Source: Lobulomyces angularis (taxonomy: Eukaryota > Chytridiomycota > Chytridiomycetes > Lobulomycetales > Lobulomycetaceae). Taken from it: DNA of 25,363 nt. The notes beneath the pieces are model-generated. The model searched no databases. It saw nothing but the letters and a program-made list of their open reading frames with translations, and was not told the DNA's origin. A program made the position numbers and the translations under genes. Numbering within the stretch: the first letter of the stretch is position 1; the number at the start of each line of letters is the position of its first letter. The stretch lies in the NCBI GenBank assembly GCA_027604685.1, contig JADHYX010000332.1:1-25363 (forward strand), written 5' to 3'. Below are positions 1 through 9,193 of the stretch, in pieces.

Positions 1-192
1 GAATAGTTTTAGTTAGTTAGTTTTTCAAGTGAATTATTTTTTATTATAATACAATATTCATTATTCAATAATTAAGTAGTTATAAAAAATTATCACTTAC
101 CTTAGTTCATAGTCCATATTCCTGACATTTAGCCATTACTATCTAGCTTACGTTTTTCAACCTAGCACTTTTCCTCAAATTATTCTCACAAA

Positions 193-513
193 ATGAACTC
201 CAAACTTCAACAACAATTTACTCAGTATGAAAAACTTGCCATGTATAACCATATAAAGCGTCAAAAACAACAACAGCATGAATGTGATAAAAGTCACAAC
301 ATTCCTCCTAAATGTAAAATTGGCGATAAGTTTGGTTAAATAGATGGTATTAAGTGGTCTGCCAACGCTTTACGGGACACAAACTGTTACCTAAGCGATT
401 TGGACCATGTTTCCCATTTCTGGATTAAAAAATTTGACAAAAGTTAAAAATTTTTAGTAAAACGGGTTGGATATAGCGAGCAACGTAATTCATGGGTGCC
501 ACTTGATTATTAG
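193..513 (+). mobile_element. Decayed Ty3/gypsy integrase C-terminus with chromodomain
   Basis: Reading from the ATG at 193 gives about 107 codons, interrupted by in-frame stops at 337 and 445 and ended by a stop at 511. The first third has the look of an integrase C-terminal arm: a QK-rich helix, then CDKSHNIPPKCKIGDKF, which resembles the YDK...F-x-VGD-x-V signature of Ty3/gypsy integrases. The last third, FLVKRVGYSEQRNSWVPLDY at 454-513, fits the core of a chromodomain (the usual pattern is YLVKW-x-GY-x-x-x-x-N-S/T-W-x-P). This order, integrase tail then chromodomain, is that of chromovirus retrotransposons. No integrase core, reverse transcriptase or gag is visible upstream in the window, so this is a truncated, inactive fragment. 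A degenerate host chromodomain gene is the alternative. Confidence 0.7.
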
Positions 514-640
514 TATAGGTAATTTTATAATATTAAGAAATAAGGTTATAAATTATTAATACTATTATTTTAATATCTTAGGATCCTAATTTACAACATA
601 TCAATATTGAAGTTCTCAGGTGATGTGTATATAAAACTAA

Positions 641-778
641 CTGAACTGAACATGGGAGTGAGAGTTATAATGTATTTATGTATTTTATATGGGTTTCTTT
701 GTTACACAAACCCTTGCTTGTTAGTTCTAGTAAAAAAAACCTTATAACTTGATCGGTTACTGCTTATCTAATATATTA
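641..778 (+). repeat. Dispersed repeat, copy A
   Basis: This stretch is related, in opposite orientation, to the repeats at 1189-1372 and 1675-1860. All three share the blocks GGGTTTCTTYGTTACAC, CTTGCTTGTT (or CCTGCTTGTT), ATAACTTGATC and GGTTACTGCTTATCTAA. Copy A lacks about 44 bp that copy C carries between AACTTGATC and GGTTACTGC. It lies about 130 bp downstream of the chromodomain fragment and in the same orientation, where the 3' LTR of a chromovirus would be expected. That is inference, as the ends of the repeat are not defined. Confidence 0.6.
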
Positions 779-1188
779 ACTTTATTCCCGGTGGCAAATT
801 GCTTTTCTTATTATATCTGAATTGTATTATCATATTTTATACATTAAGCAAATATTCAGTACTATTTAATGATATTATATCTAATGTTATTATTATAAGA
901 TATTGGATCTTTTTCTCTGTTTTAGAAATGCTATGATTATATGTGATTCCTTCTTATAAGTAATCTATGGGATAAGAATTATCAATAATACTTTGTAGGG
1001 TTAAAGTATGAAAATATGAAAAAGCAGAGCAAAATATATTAAGAAAGAATAACTCACAAATATCATATATCTTTACCAAAGACCCAGCGCTATGAACATT
1101 CTAAGACTATTACATACCAAACAAACAATTATTATGAAAGTAAAGTAATTTTATAATTGAAAGTATCTTATTAAATAGTATTAACGGT

Positions 1189-1372
1189 ATGTATTATTTA
1201 AGCACTAACCGGCGTTCTACTCAGATAATATAATAATAAGAGTATGAAATAGATCAAGTTATAAGTCTTTTATTAATTCAACAAACAAGCAAGGGTAAAC
1301 CCTGTTGTGTAACGAAGAAACCCTTTTAGAATACATTATAACTATCTACAGTACCATTTTCAATGCACTGTA
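1189..1372 (-). repeat. Dispersed repeat, copy B
   Basis: This is a second copy of the same repeat, inverted relative to copy A. It carries TAACCGGCGTTCTACT near 1207, then ATAATATAATAATAAG, AGTATGAAATAGATCAAGTTATAA, AACAAACAAGCAAGGGT and GTAACGAAGAAACCC. It runs in the same orientation as copy C, and the two are very similar over about 150 bp. No open reading frame is present, so it is a solo LTR or a non-autonomous element. Confidence 0.7.
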
Positions 1373-1636
1373 ATTGTTTATAAGTACAATAAAACAAATA
1401 GACAGTTTTTATACTCTAAGTGAGATCAGTATAAAATAAATTACTTCATCTTATCCTATGATATAATTCTATTAAATTTTTAAAAAATTATATATATTTA
1501 TTATTTTTTACTTTCATTTTATTCATTTTAATGTGAGGAAATTTAATCTTTAGAAATATAATTTTTTTGAAAAAGAAGCAGTTTTTTTTTATATTAGTTA
1601 TATTAATACTTCTAAAGGTGGAAACATTAAGAAACT

Positions 1637-1783
1637 CTTGCTTGTTTGTTCAGATAATAAAAAATTTATAACTTGATGTATTAGATAAGCAGTAACCGGC
1701 GTTCTACTTAAATAATATAATAATAAGAAGAGTATGAAATAGATCAAGTTATAATTCTTTTATTAATTGAACAAACAAGCAGG
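1637..1783. repeat. Inverted repeat, 41-bp arms, overlapping copy C
   Basis: The arm at 1637-1677 (CTTGCTTGTTTGTTCA...ATAACTTGAT) matches the reverse complement of 1743-1783 at 36 of 41 positions by direct comparison. The spacer is 65 bp. The layout is that of a small foldback or MITE-like element, or of two repeat copies inserted head to head with loss of the middle. Copies A and B lack the left arm. Confidence 0.7.
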
Positions 1784-1860
1784 GGTTTGTGTAACAAAGA
1801 AACCCTTGTAAAATACATAACTACAATATTACTATCTACACTACCATTTTCAGTACAAGA
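1675..1860 (-). repeat. Dispersed repeat, copy C
   Basis: The third copy is collinear with copy B: GTAACCGGCGTTCTACTTAA at 1692, GAACAAACAAGCAGGGGTTT near 1769, then GTAACAAAGAAACCC. It differs from B by scattered substitutions and small indels, so the copies are old or diverged before insertion. The outer limit on the right is uncertain; similarity to B fades after about 1860. Confidence 0.7.
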
Positions 1861-2564
1861 ATTATTAAACCATTTCTGAAACCTTCTTTATTGTTCCAAA
1901 AAGTTCAATGAATTTCTAAAAGATTTAGTAACTTCCGAAGAATGCTAACATCTTCTTACCACTTTGATTCATTACATTACGCTTTTGAAAGAAAATAAAT
2001 TAAACGATACATAAAACAAACTTACATCACCCCTCATTCACTTAAACTTAATTTCTTACCTTTATTTTTTTATTTATTTTATTTTTTTTTATTTTTCTAC
2101 TTCTATTTTTTTTTTTTTATTTTTTTAATGAGTAGTATTTAAGTCAAAGAAAAGCCAATTTTGAGGTGAACAAATACAATTATAAATGTATTTCTGCTCT
2201 TTTTATATTGAATTATTTATTTATGCTTATTTTTCTATTTATAATTATATCAACTGGCAAATAAAAAGATAGATGAAGAATAGGAACCTAAAGGAATAGA
2301 TTCTATACAGCTATTTCCTCTAATATCGTTGTTTACTTTTATTTAATCTTTCGATCGTTAACACTCAATTCTTTTTTCCAAAAAAACTGCTGAATTTCTA
2401 CAATAGCTGTGTGAGCATGTAATATACTGTTCTTTTAAATAAAGCCAGCAAATTCCTTGTTTTTCGTTAATATTTCCAATGTTAAATTTTTTTTAAGTTA
2501 AAAAAAAAAACTTGATAATCTTCATAATCATCAAAAAAAACTTAAAACCCTTGTACATAAATTT

Positions 2565-3601
2565 ATGTTCAGTGAAAAGAGAAAGGTGCATCAACGATTT
2601 GCACGAGGTTGCATAGAGCTTAGAACATTCTCAAATATTTATTGCTACCACAGGTGAAACATCTAATAACAAAAGTTACCATTTCATTAAACAAATTTTC
2701 ATTAAATTCGAGTCAAGTTAAGTTTATAATTTTTTTATTTTATAATTTCATTTTAAGCACAAGCGAAATAGGAGAACTAACTATTGAGGAAAGAGAATTG
2801 TCAAATTACTTAGGAACAAGTTACGAAAATTTGGCACTGGATTTGCTTAAAAGTGAAACAAAATCTGTAACAGATAAAATTATAACCGACACGAGTCTTT
2901 TTTCAAATAGTAAACAATTAATAGTGGAAAATGAGAAAATTTTAAATCCGTTAAAAAAAAAAAAAATCAAGAATAGGAACCAAAAAATTATCAATATAGA
3001 TGAATCTGAAAATTATGATGTATCCTTGGTTTCACCCAAAGTTGAAATAAAACCTGGAATTTTGGACGTGAGCAGTTTATTTTCGAAAAACAACACTTCA
3101 AAATTGTTAGATTTCGATAAGCAAATTTCTGATGTTGAAGAAGAATGCTTTAAATCAGAGTATTTATTTCTAATTGTTTCTTTTAACTAAATTAACTATA
3201 GTCTTACCGTGTATTCGAATTTTACGGAAGGGCCTTGTGAAATGGAAAATAAGTTTTTGAAAAAGATCATGGAAGTTACCGATGAAAAGGAAAATTCAAG
3301 GCAGAAGTCATATTCCATTTACAATACTTTAAACTTACCTTGTGAAAATAATATAACAGTGGTGACTGAAAACAGGTTTAAACCATTTTCGATATTTGAT
3401 GAAAAGTTGGTAATTGGTACTGAAAGAAAAAGGTATGGAAAAAAATTTATTTTTATCTTAAAAAATGCTTTATATAGTAAATTTAGAGCAAGCGAGAGAG
3501 TTTCTAATCTTTATCAAGTTTATGGGCAGCCAGAGGAATATAACACCAAAAAGTTAAAAAAAAGAAAGCGTACTGTACTTGGAGAAGTTGAAAATGTATA
3601 A
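2565..3601 (+). CDS. Unrecognised lysine-rich protein, three exons
   Basis: I do not recognise this gene. The model is exon 1 at 2565-2653, exon 2 at 2758-3159 and exon 3 at 3202-3601, giving 296 residues. The second intron (3160-3201, 42 bp, GTATTT...CTATAG) is well supported: it removes the stop in exon 2 and joins the two frames. The first intron (104 bp) is less sure. It was chosen because the ATG at 2565 opens a 30-codon frame that splices in phase to exon 2. The protein is hydrophilic and rich in Lys, Glu, Ser and Asn. It has a KKKKIKNRNQK patch in exon 2 and ends in KKLKKRKRTVLGEVENV, a likely nuclear localisation signal. No transmembrane segment or known catalytic motif is visible. 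A nuclear or chromatin-associated role is only a guess from composition. Confidence 0.55.
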
Positions 3602-3690
3602 TAGGCATAGTTTTTCACGTTTTTTTCTAAAGAGGAAGATTTTTTTGGATGAAGTTGAAAACCCATAATGCATATTTTCCCTTTTTTTTT

Positions 3691-3752
3691 AATGAAGAAT
3701 ATTTTTTTTTTTAATGAAGAATATTTTTTATTTTAATGAAGAATACTTTTTA
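3691..3752. repeat. 22-bp tandem repeat, three copies
   Basis: AATGAAGAAT followed by a T-rich tail recurs at 3691, 3713 and 3735, exactly 22 bp apart. It lies in the 3602-4072 interval between two genes, which is otherwise AT-rich and without a visible exon. Confidence 0.8.
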
Positions 3753-4072
3753 GCAATTTTTTGATGTTGTAACCCCTCGCATTGCAGAACGAAATGGCTA
3801 TTGAGAATTCTTAATCATTGCATTTGACATTTTATTGAATTGCAGATATTATTGGAATTGCGAAAACGGCGCTTAATAATGAAAATCAATTCTTTTCCTT
3901 CAACAAAAATACGGTTTAAAAAAAGTACTAAGTATGAAAAATATCTAAAAATTCGAAACCTCCAAAATCCTTAGAAAATAAGGCTTAAAACCTTTTGTGC
4001 AACAAAAAGTTGAAAAAAAAGAAAAGAAAAAATTTTTAACTTTGCTAACTACTTTACAACATATCGTCCACC

Positions 4073-6006
4073 ATGACAGTTGGAAACTCAAATAGTAGCA
4101 CAAATCTGCAACCTCCCGTCAAATCTTCTTCCAAAATTAGGCAATTTGAGCAGAATTCAAGAATTGCACAAGATTTTAACACACATAGTACAAACATTTC
4201 TCAAACAATACAGAGCAATTCCATGTTTCCCCAGGAAAAGACAACTCTTGAGCAATCCATAGTTTCTGGTAAATATACAAAAATTGTACCTTGTAAAAAA
4301 AACAACTAAATTTACCTTTATTTTACAGCTGAGACTGGAAAAGATAATGAAAAATATAATTGTTGTGGTGAAAATTTTTTAACTTTTAAAGAGTGCTGTA
4401 AACACTTTGAAAAAATTCATGCACTAAATGGAGAAACAATAGATAATAACATACTCTCTTTGGAGGTACAGCAGGAACTGCATCAAAAGCAATTGCAACG
4501 TGCAATAGCGTTTTCCCCTAAAAATTCATTCGATGATAAAATATCAATTCTACCAACGCATCCAAATAATTCTTATTTAACTTTGGCTTTTCAAAACAAT
4601 CCAAAAATAAACAGTTTGTGGGCTAGTCAGCAGCAGCAGCAGCAGGAATCTCAACCAGTGAATATTTTAAGAAGTGAATTAGATCACAAAAATAAACAGT
4701 TCATAAGCAACAACGAGGGTCCCTCCACTGTGAATTTTGACGCAGCGTTAAGTGTATTATTAGAATCTCAAGCTGATATCAATCCTTCCAATGAAGATAG
4801 TAACGAGAATATATTACAGAAGAGAAATTTATCAATGGCTGCTTTTTCGATTAGCTCTTATCTTGCTAATGGTAAGAAATTTAGGGATGAATCCGCCTCA
4901 AACAGTGACTTTTATAACGCTAATAAGTCAAACCTCAATAATAATCTGGTAAACAATACAAATTTGAATTGTGATGCTGAATTAAATTATAATGTTCAAA
5001 TTACGCAATTTTTACCTGAAAATCGACTTTTGATGTCATCACATTTACCAAACAGTGCATTATTTTGTGGAGACAGTGCAACTGGTACAGGTTCTGATGC
5101 AACAGCAGAAAAATATTTTGGAAAAATATTAAATTTTGGTGGACCTGTATCACAACAACAGCAGCACTTGTCTCAACAATTATTGTTTAATCAACAAAAT
5201 TTACAAAATCAAGCCCATCAACAACAGCTGGTATACCTTCAACAACAACAGCATCAAATGAATTTTGGAAGAGAATTTACAGCACAGCCTTCTTCAACTT
5301 TTCAATCTGCCTCTTCAGCTTTGTCGATAATTCAATCCTCTACCGCTCATACCCCTACTATAATAAAAGTTAACGCACCAGAGTTACCAAAACCTACTAG
5401 TGATTTTGAGGAGAGTCCAAACAATGAATCTACGAGATTGTATAGGTGTCTTCATGAAGGTTGCGGGAAAAATTACAAAAATTCGAATGGCTTGAAGTAT
5501 CACTTGGCTCATTACCACATTGATCCAAATATAGAAAATAAGTTTGAATGTAGCGTATCTGGATGTGAAAAAATATATAAAAACTTAAATGGTTATAAAT
5601 ATCATTTGAAAAAAAGTATGATAAAAACAAATTTGGCAAGGTTTAAATTTTTTTTTTTTTAGCTCATCCAGAGGTTGATTGTGATGAATATATATCGCGT
5701 GCCAAAACTCTAAAAGGAATTGGAAACGGATTTGTTAATTTAAGTACTGCGGGAAATGTGAATAGCAGTACCGTTAATACCCAACAGGAACCCTCTCCTG
5801 GACAATTATCTAAAAAAAGCAGTTTTAATAGCATTAATTTAGGGGAAAATGCATCCGTTAATGATGTTGCTAATCTTTTCAAAGATGGCGAGGGCTTTAA
5901 CTTTCAAAAAGCGAATTCCGGCAATATTTATCTTGAAAAGAGAAAAAGCAGTTTAAGTATTGGCTTAAACAGTGAAAAAGACATTTCAAGCATTCTAAAC
6001 TTTTAA
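4073..6006 (+). CDS. SFP1: Sfp1-like C2H2 zinc-finger transcription factor
   Basis: Three exons (4073-4268, 4329-5615, 5663-6006), both introns in phase 1, give 608 residues. The ATG sits in a good eukaryotic context (CCACC before it). Splicing joins exon 1 to YNCCGENFLTF...KHFEKIH, residues 75-96, the short CC...H...H finger that Sfp1-type fungal regulators carry upstream. A long Q/N/S-rich middle follows, with runs of CAG/CAA codons near 4629, 5154 and 5220. The C-terminal pair of fingers is C439, C444, H457, H462 and C473, C478, H491, H496. Both contain the NGLKYHL/NGYKYHL helix typical of Sfp1. The last His of finger two is encoded just after intron 2, so unspliced mRNA would give a broken finger. 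In yeast, Sfp1 drives ribosomal protein and ribosome biogenesis genes in response to nutrients and TOR; a similar role here is inferred. Another JAZF1/Sfp1-family member is the alternative. Confidence 0.8.
4269..4328 (+). other. Intron 1 of the Sfp1-like gene
   Basis: The 60-bp intron runs from GTAAAT to TTTTACAG. It is in phase 1 and contains an in-frame stop (ACTAAA context), so splicing is needed to join the N-terminal 65 residues to the first zinc finger. Confidence 0.8.
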
Positions 6007-6109
6007 AAGATATATATATACAAATACTGGAATGGTGCTAATAATACCCCTTAGTTTTTTTAATCTGTTTTGAAAACTTTTAATTAAGAAATAGAAAATT
6101 ATTGTTTTT

Positions 6110-6115
6110 AATAAA
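6110..6115 (+). terminator. Possible poly(A) signal of the Sfp1-like gene
   Basis: AATAAA lies 104 bp after the stop codon, followed by T-rich sequence. The region is AT-rich, so a chance match is possible. The rest of 6007-6372, between two convergent genes, holds AT-rich sequence with no visible exon. Confidence 0.4.
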
Positions 6116-6372
6116 ATTATTATTATTTTTTTCAATTTTTACAAATTTTTTTCATTTTTACAAAATTACCAAACATTTTTAAAAAATTGATTTGGTGTTG
6201 GCCGGCTCATGATTGAATATATGTTACTGGAATATGTTATTTAGTTATTTAAAAGTTATATCTTTTTTATCTGGAAACTCTATAAAATGAATACCTAACA
6301 ATTAAAAAAAGCTGTATTCTAGGATACATAAATATTAAAAGAAACTTCCATAATACAACTATTTGATATATT

Positions 6373-7074
6373 TTAAGAGTGAAGCTTTCTGGAATGTCGT
6401 AATAAATCATTTTTTCTTGTAAAAATGCTTGTACATTCATTGCAAGGAAATTTTGGATTTAAACCTAGGTGAACAGATTCATGGGTTCTTAAATTATATT
6501 TTCTGGTAAAGACTTTTTTGCAACCTGGTTGAGAACAAGGAAAAAACTGGGTAATTTTTTCTTGGTTAAGAGGGTTGTTGAATTTCTTTTTCTTTACATT
6601 CATGCTCTTTCTGGACTTGACTTTTGGATTAGGTGATTTATTTTTGATATGAAATGACAAATCTGAAATTTGGTTTGATTTATCATCGGTAATTGGTTTT
6701 AACTCATAATTATTCATTATTATGGAGTTGGAAGAGAGGTTTAAACTAGACACTGAACTGAGTTGAGTTTCGGATTCTGACTCATACAAATGTGATGCAC
6801 TGTTTGAGGGATGAAGTATTGAGCTGCTAAAGAGAATGTCATTTAACTCTTGCTCTACTGATTCTTCAAAAGTAGGTGATGCTAAAGAATAGTGTGATGC
6901 ATAAGGGGAAAACTGAGATAAAAAAGAATTGACGGTATCATGTAAGGTGGAATGAAAATTACCATCGAAAGGGATGCTTTGATGCAGGGGGGATATGAGC
7001 GAAAAAGATGCAGCTGCTTGAATTTCAGTAACACTGCATTCATTGGAAATGTAGGAGTTGAAGCAATTATTCAT
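6373..7074 (-). CDS. Paired C2H2 zinc-finger transcription factor, paralogue 1
   Basis: This is an intronless gene of 233 residues. Two fingers sit at the extreme C-terminus: C180, C185, H198, H202 and C211, C214, H227, H232, with cores KKVFTRKYNLRTH and TSIFTRKNDLLRH. These resemble fungal Crz1 and Swi5/Ace2-type fingers. The linker is HLGLNPKF, not the usual TGEKP. The N-terminal part is Ser/Asn-rich and contains SVEQELNDILF, which matches AVEEELNNLIF in the next gene. The FDFDAP motif of the other two paralogues is absent. An in-frame ATG at 7215 would add 47 residues, including a very hydrophobic stretch (WFFFYISNFVGIIFYYLF). I prefer the ATG at 7074 because that extension is unlike a nuclear factor and absent from the paralogues. 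DNA binding is likely; targets are unknown. Confidence 0.8.
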   Translation of the reverse strand: MNNCFNSYISNECSVTEIQAAASFSLISPLHQSIPFDGNFHSTLHDTVNSFLSQFSPYASHYSLASPTFEESVEQELNDILFSSSILHPSNSASHLYESESETQLSSVSSLNLSSNSIIMNNYELKPITDDKSNQISDLSFHIKNKSPNPKVKSRKSMNVKKKKFNNPLNQEKITQFFPCSQPGCKKVFTRKYNLRTHESVHLGLNPKFPCNECTSIFTRKNDLLRHSRKLHS

Positions 7075-7616
7075 TTTGAAAAGGTAGTAAAAAATTATGC
7101 CTACAAAGTTGCTTATATAAAAAAAGAACCAACTACTAGACACAAAAGAAAAAGAGAAGAGTATAAACGAACCACACTGTGAATCTGTGATAGGTTTTGC
7201 TGAAAAACAAATCATAAGATCAACTGTAAAGCTTTGTATGATAATAACCTGTTATTTTTTTTAAGGGTGACCAAAAATGCGCATTGAGGCTATATCTTTC
7301 TTTACTCCTCTTTGTTAAACACCGGACTTTCATTTACTGCCAATCGCAAACTGTAAACAGAAGTTTTGCCTGGTTAGCGGGAAATTGAGGGAAATTGGCA
7401 TTCTTTCCTACAGCTTAGTTAACAAAAACCATTAACTTTCCATATTAGGAAGCTTCTCTTAAATGAAATTTGATGTTTATGTTTTTACCTTTAATTCAAA
7501 AAATAGGGAACTTCTTAAAGTTTTTTTTTTTGAGAAAAAAATATTATTAGGTTTATCTATTCTACAATTCTACAATATTATTTTATGTACATAATTTTTT
7601 TTTTATATTATTTTTT
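7075..7616. promoter_or_regulatory. Intergenic promoter region of paralogue 1
   Basis: This interval is upstream of the 6373-7074 gene and downstream of the 7617-8438 gene, both on the minus strand. It holds CCAAT at 7340-7344 and GCGGGAAA at 7377-7384, which matches the E2F/DP-type consensus. Both are single short matches, and function is unproven. Confidence 0.3.
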
Positions 7617-8438
7617 TTAATGATGAACTTTCCTAAAATGTCTTAATAAATCATTTTTCCTAGTAAATATACTTTTGCAGTTTTTACAAGGAAACTTTGG
7701 ATTTAATCCTAGGTGTATTAATTGATGGATTTTCAAATTATACTTTCTAGTAAAAACTTTCTTACATCCAGTATGGGTACAGGGAAAATATCCATTAAAG
7801 CATTTTCTTTTATTAACTGGAAAAGATCCTGCATAGCTATCTACCACAGAATGAGTTGGTTGGTATTGTGAATAAGTTGGTAAGAATGATTTTGAAACAA
7901 CAATATTGGTGATTGAATTTTTCGTAAATAAGTCATCGAAGTTCATGTTCCCACTATAAATCTGAAGATTATCAGTAAAGTTTGGCGGAGCACTATGATC
8001 AATATTTTGTAAATCAATTTCTACTGCTGCAGGCGATAAAGAATATTCGCTGGATGATGGTGAAGATATGACTGAATGAGAGGTATGCGCTGGGAATGTT
8101 AAATTAGTTGAATTACTTTCATTGAATACTGGGGATGGTGGTAATAAAGTATTTGGGAAAATGAGATTATTTAATTCTTCTTCCACTGCTGTTTGAAACC
8201 CAAGAAAGAATTCTGGAATAAAATCCAATTTTGATGAAGAAGGTGGTGAAGGTAAACAGGACGGGGCGAAATTTTCAAATAAGTTCGTTTCGATAATTAT
8301 TGATTTTGGAGCATCAAAGTCGAACTGTTGACACAGATCAGCAGCAGAAAGTTGAATGTGAAGTTTTGAATTAGAATCATTTATTGAAGAGAAATCTTGA
8401 ATAGGTATACAGTTCAAATTTTTATAAAACATATTCAT
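7617..8438 (-). CDS. Paired C2H2 zinc-finger transcription factor, paralogue 2
   Basis: This intronless gene encodes 273 residues. The two C-terminal fingers are C220, C225, H238, H242 and C251, C254, H267, H272, with the same FTRKYNLK / FTRKNDLLRH cores and HLGLNPKF linker as the neighbour. At residues 29-44 it has QLSAADLCQQFDFDAP, shared almost exactly with the third paralogue at 20903-21985. A second motif, AVEEELNNLIF, is followed by a Pro-rich LLPPSP stretch. The remainder is Ser/Asn/Pro-rich and probably disordered, as in activation regions. It is tandem with paralogue 1 in the same orientation with a 542-bp gap, which points to a local duplication. The family resembles fungal Crz1/Swi5-like regulators in its fingers only. 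The start ATG (8436-8438) has a second ATG two codons later. Confidence 0.85.
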   Translation of the reverse strand: MNMFYKNLNCIPIQDFSSINDSNSKLHIQLSAADLCQQFDFDAPKSIIIETNLFENFAPSCLPSPPSSSKLDFIPEFFLGFQTAVEEELNNLIFPNTLLPPSPVFNESNSTNLTFPAHTSHSVISSPSSSEYSLSPAAVEIDLQNIDHSAPPNFTDNLQIYSGNMNFDDLFTKNSITNIVVSKSFLPTYSQYQPTHSVVDSYAGSFPVNKRKCFNGYFPCTHTGCKKVFTRKYNLKIHQLIHLGLNPKFPCKNCKSIFTRKNDLLRHFRKVHH

Positions 8439-9193
8439 TCATGTAAAAAAAAAAATTCATCATACTTTTTTGAATGTTTTTATAGAAAATATAGGGAACC
8501 TGCAAAGATGCACGCCGAAAAAAAAAATTCAAAAAGTAAAAAAAAAAATTTTAAAATTTTTAAAACAGAATTTCAATTAAAGTTCTTCAATTTTTTATTG
8601 CATTTGATTAATAGTTGCACTGAAAATTAAAAATCTTATAACTATTTTGAGAAACTTTTAGTGTCTACTTGCTTGCATTTTTTTATAGTTTAAAGGATGA
8701 TTACACAAGTGGCTGTTTTACACAAAAAGCATTGTTTCAGTTTGGTGTAACAAGTTTTGTCATTTTTAGTGATGAAAACTCGTCATTTTTAGTGATGAAA
8801 ATGACCCAATATATTCAAGATACTAAAAATACCTAACATTCATCAACTGCGAGCGAGCGAGGGTTGCTTTATCAATTGTTGCAACTTATCTGCAGAAGTT
8901 TTGCATTCTAAATTCAAAAAAGTGTTGGGATTCCGATATTGTTTACTGTTATTTATCAGTTTTTCCCGTAACAGCCTCATCAGAAGTTCAACTGTTTTCA
9001 CTCTGTTTTTCAATCTATCGTTCTACAATTCTGTTTTTTTTTTTTTTATAAGAATTTTCACCCGCTGTAGATATGTTAAAGCTCTATAAATTATTTTTGT
9101 TGGTGCCAGAATGTAATGATATATTATTTTCCATTAGATACAAGTTATCACAAAAGAAAAATGTACAGAAATTAAACAAAAAGAGTTTTTTTT
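8439..9193. other. Intergenic, no gene seen
   Basis: This stretch separates the 5' end of paralogue 2 from the 3' end of CFT1. Short open frames on the plus strand around 8900-9300 have no coding character, and those after 9194 overlap the CFT1 terminal exon. A (GCGA)3 run lies near 8850. Confidence 0.5.
8759..8805. repeat. 23-bp direct duplication with internal hairpin
   Basis: GTCATTTTTAGTGATGAAAA occurs at 8759 and again at 8782, 23 bp apart. The second copy continues into ATGAC, so 8782-8805 reads GTCATTTT, an 8-bp loop, then AAAATGAC: a perfect 8-bp inverted repeat. Confidence 0.75.

Larger units (their letters stand above)
514..2564. other. Gene-free, repeat-bearing interval
   Basis: Apart from the repeats listed separately, I see no coding exon here on either strand. 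From about 2040 to 2140 and from 2485 to 2540 the sequence is long T or A runs. The last few hundred bases before 2565 probably hold the promoter of the next gene, but no recognisable promoter element stands out. Confidence 0.5.

Noticed and set aside
6952..7182. 76-codon plus-strand frame
   Set aside because: It overlaps the N-terminus and 5' flank of the minus-strand zinc-finger gene and has no family resemblance.
7075..7215. 47-residue N-terminal extension of zinc-finger paralogue 1
   Set aside because: It is in frame but very hydrophobic and absent from the paralogues, so I treated it as 5' untranslated sequence.
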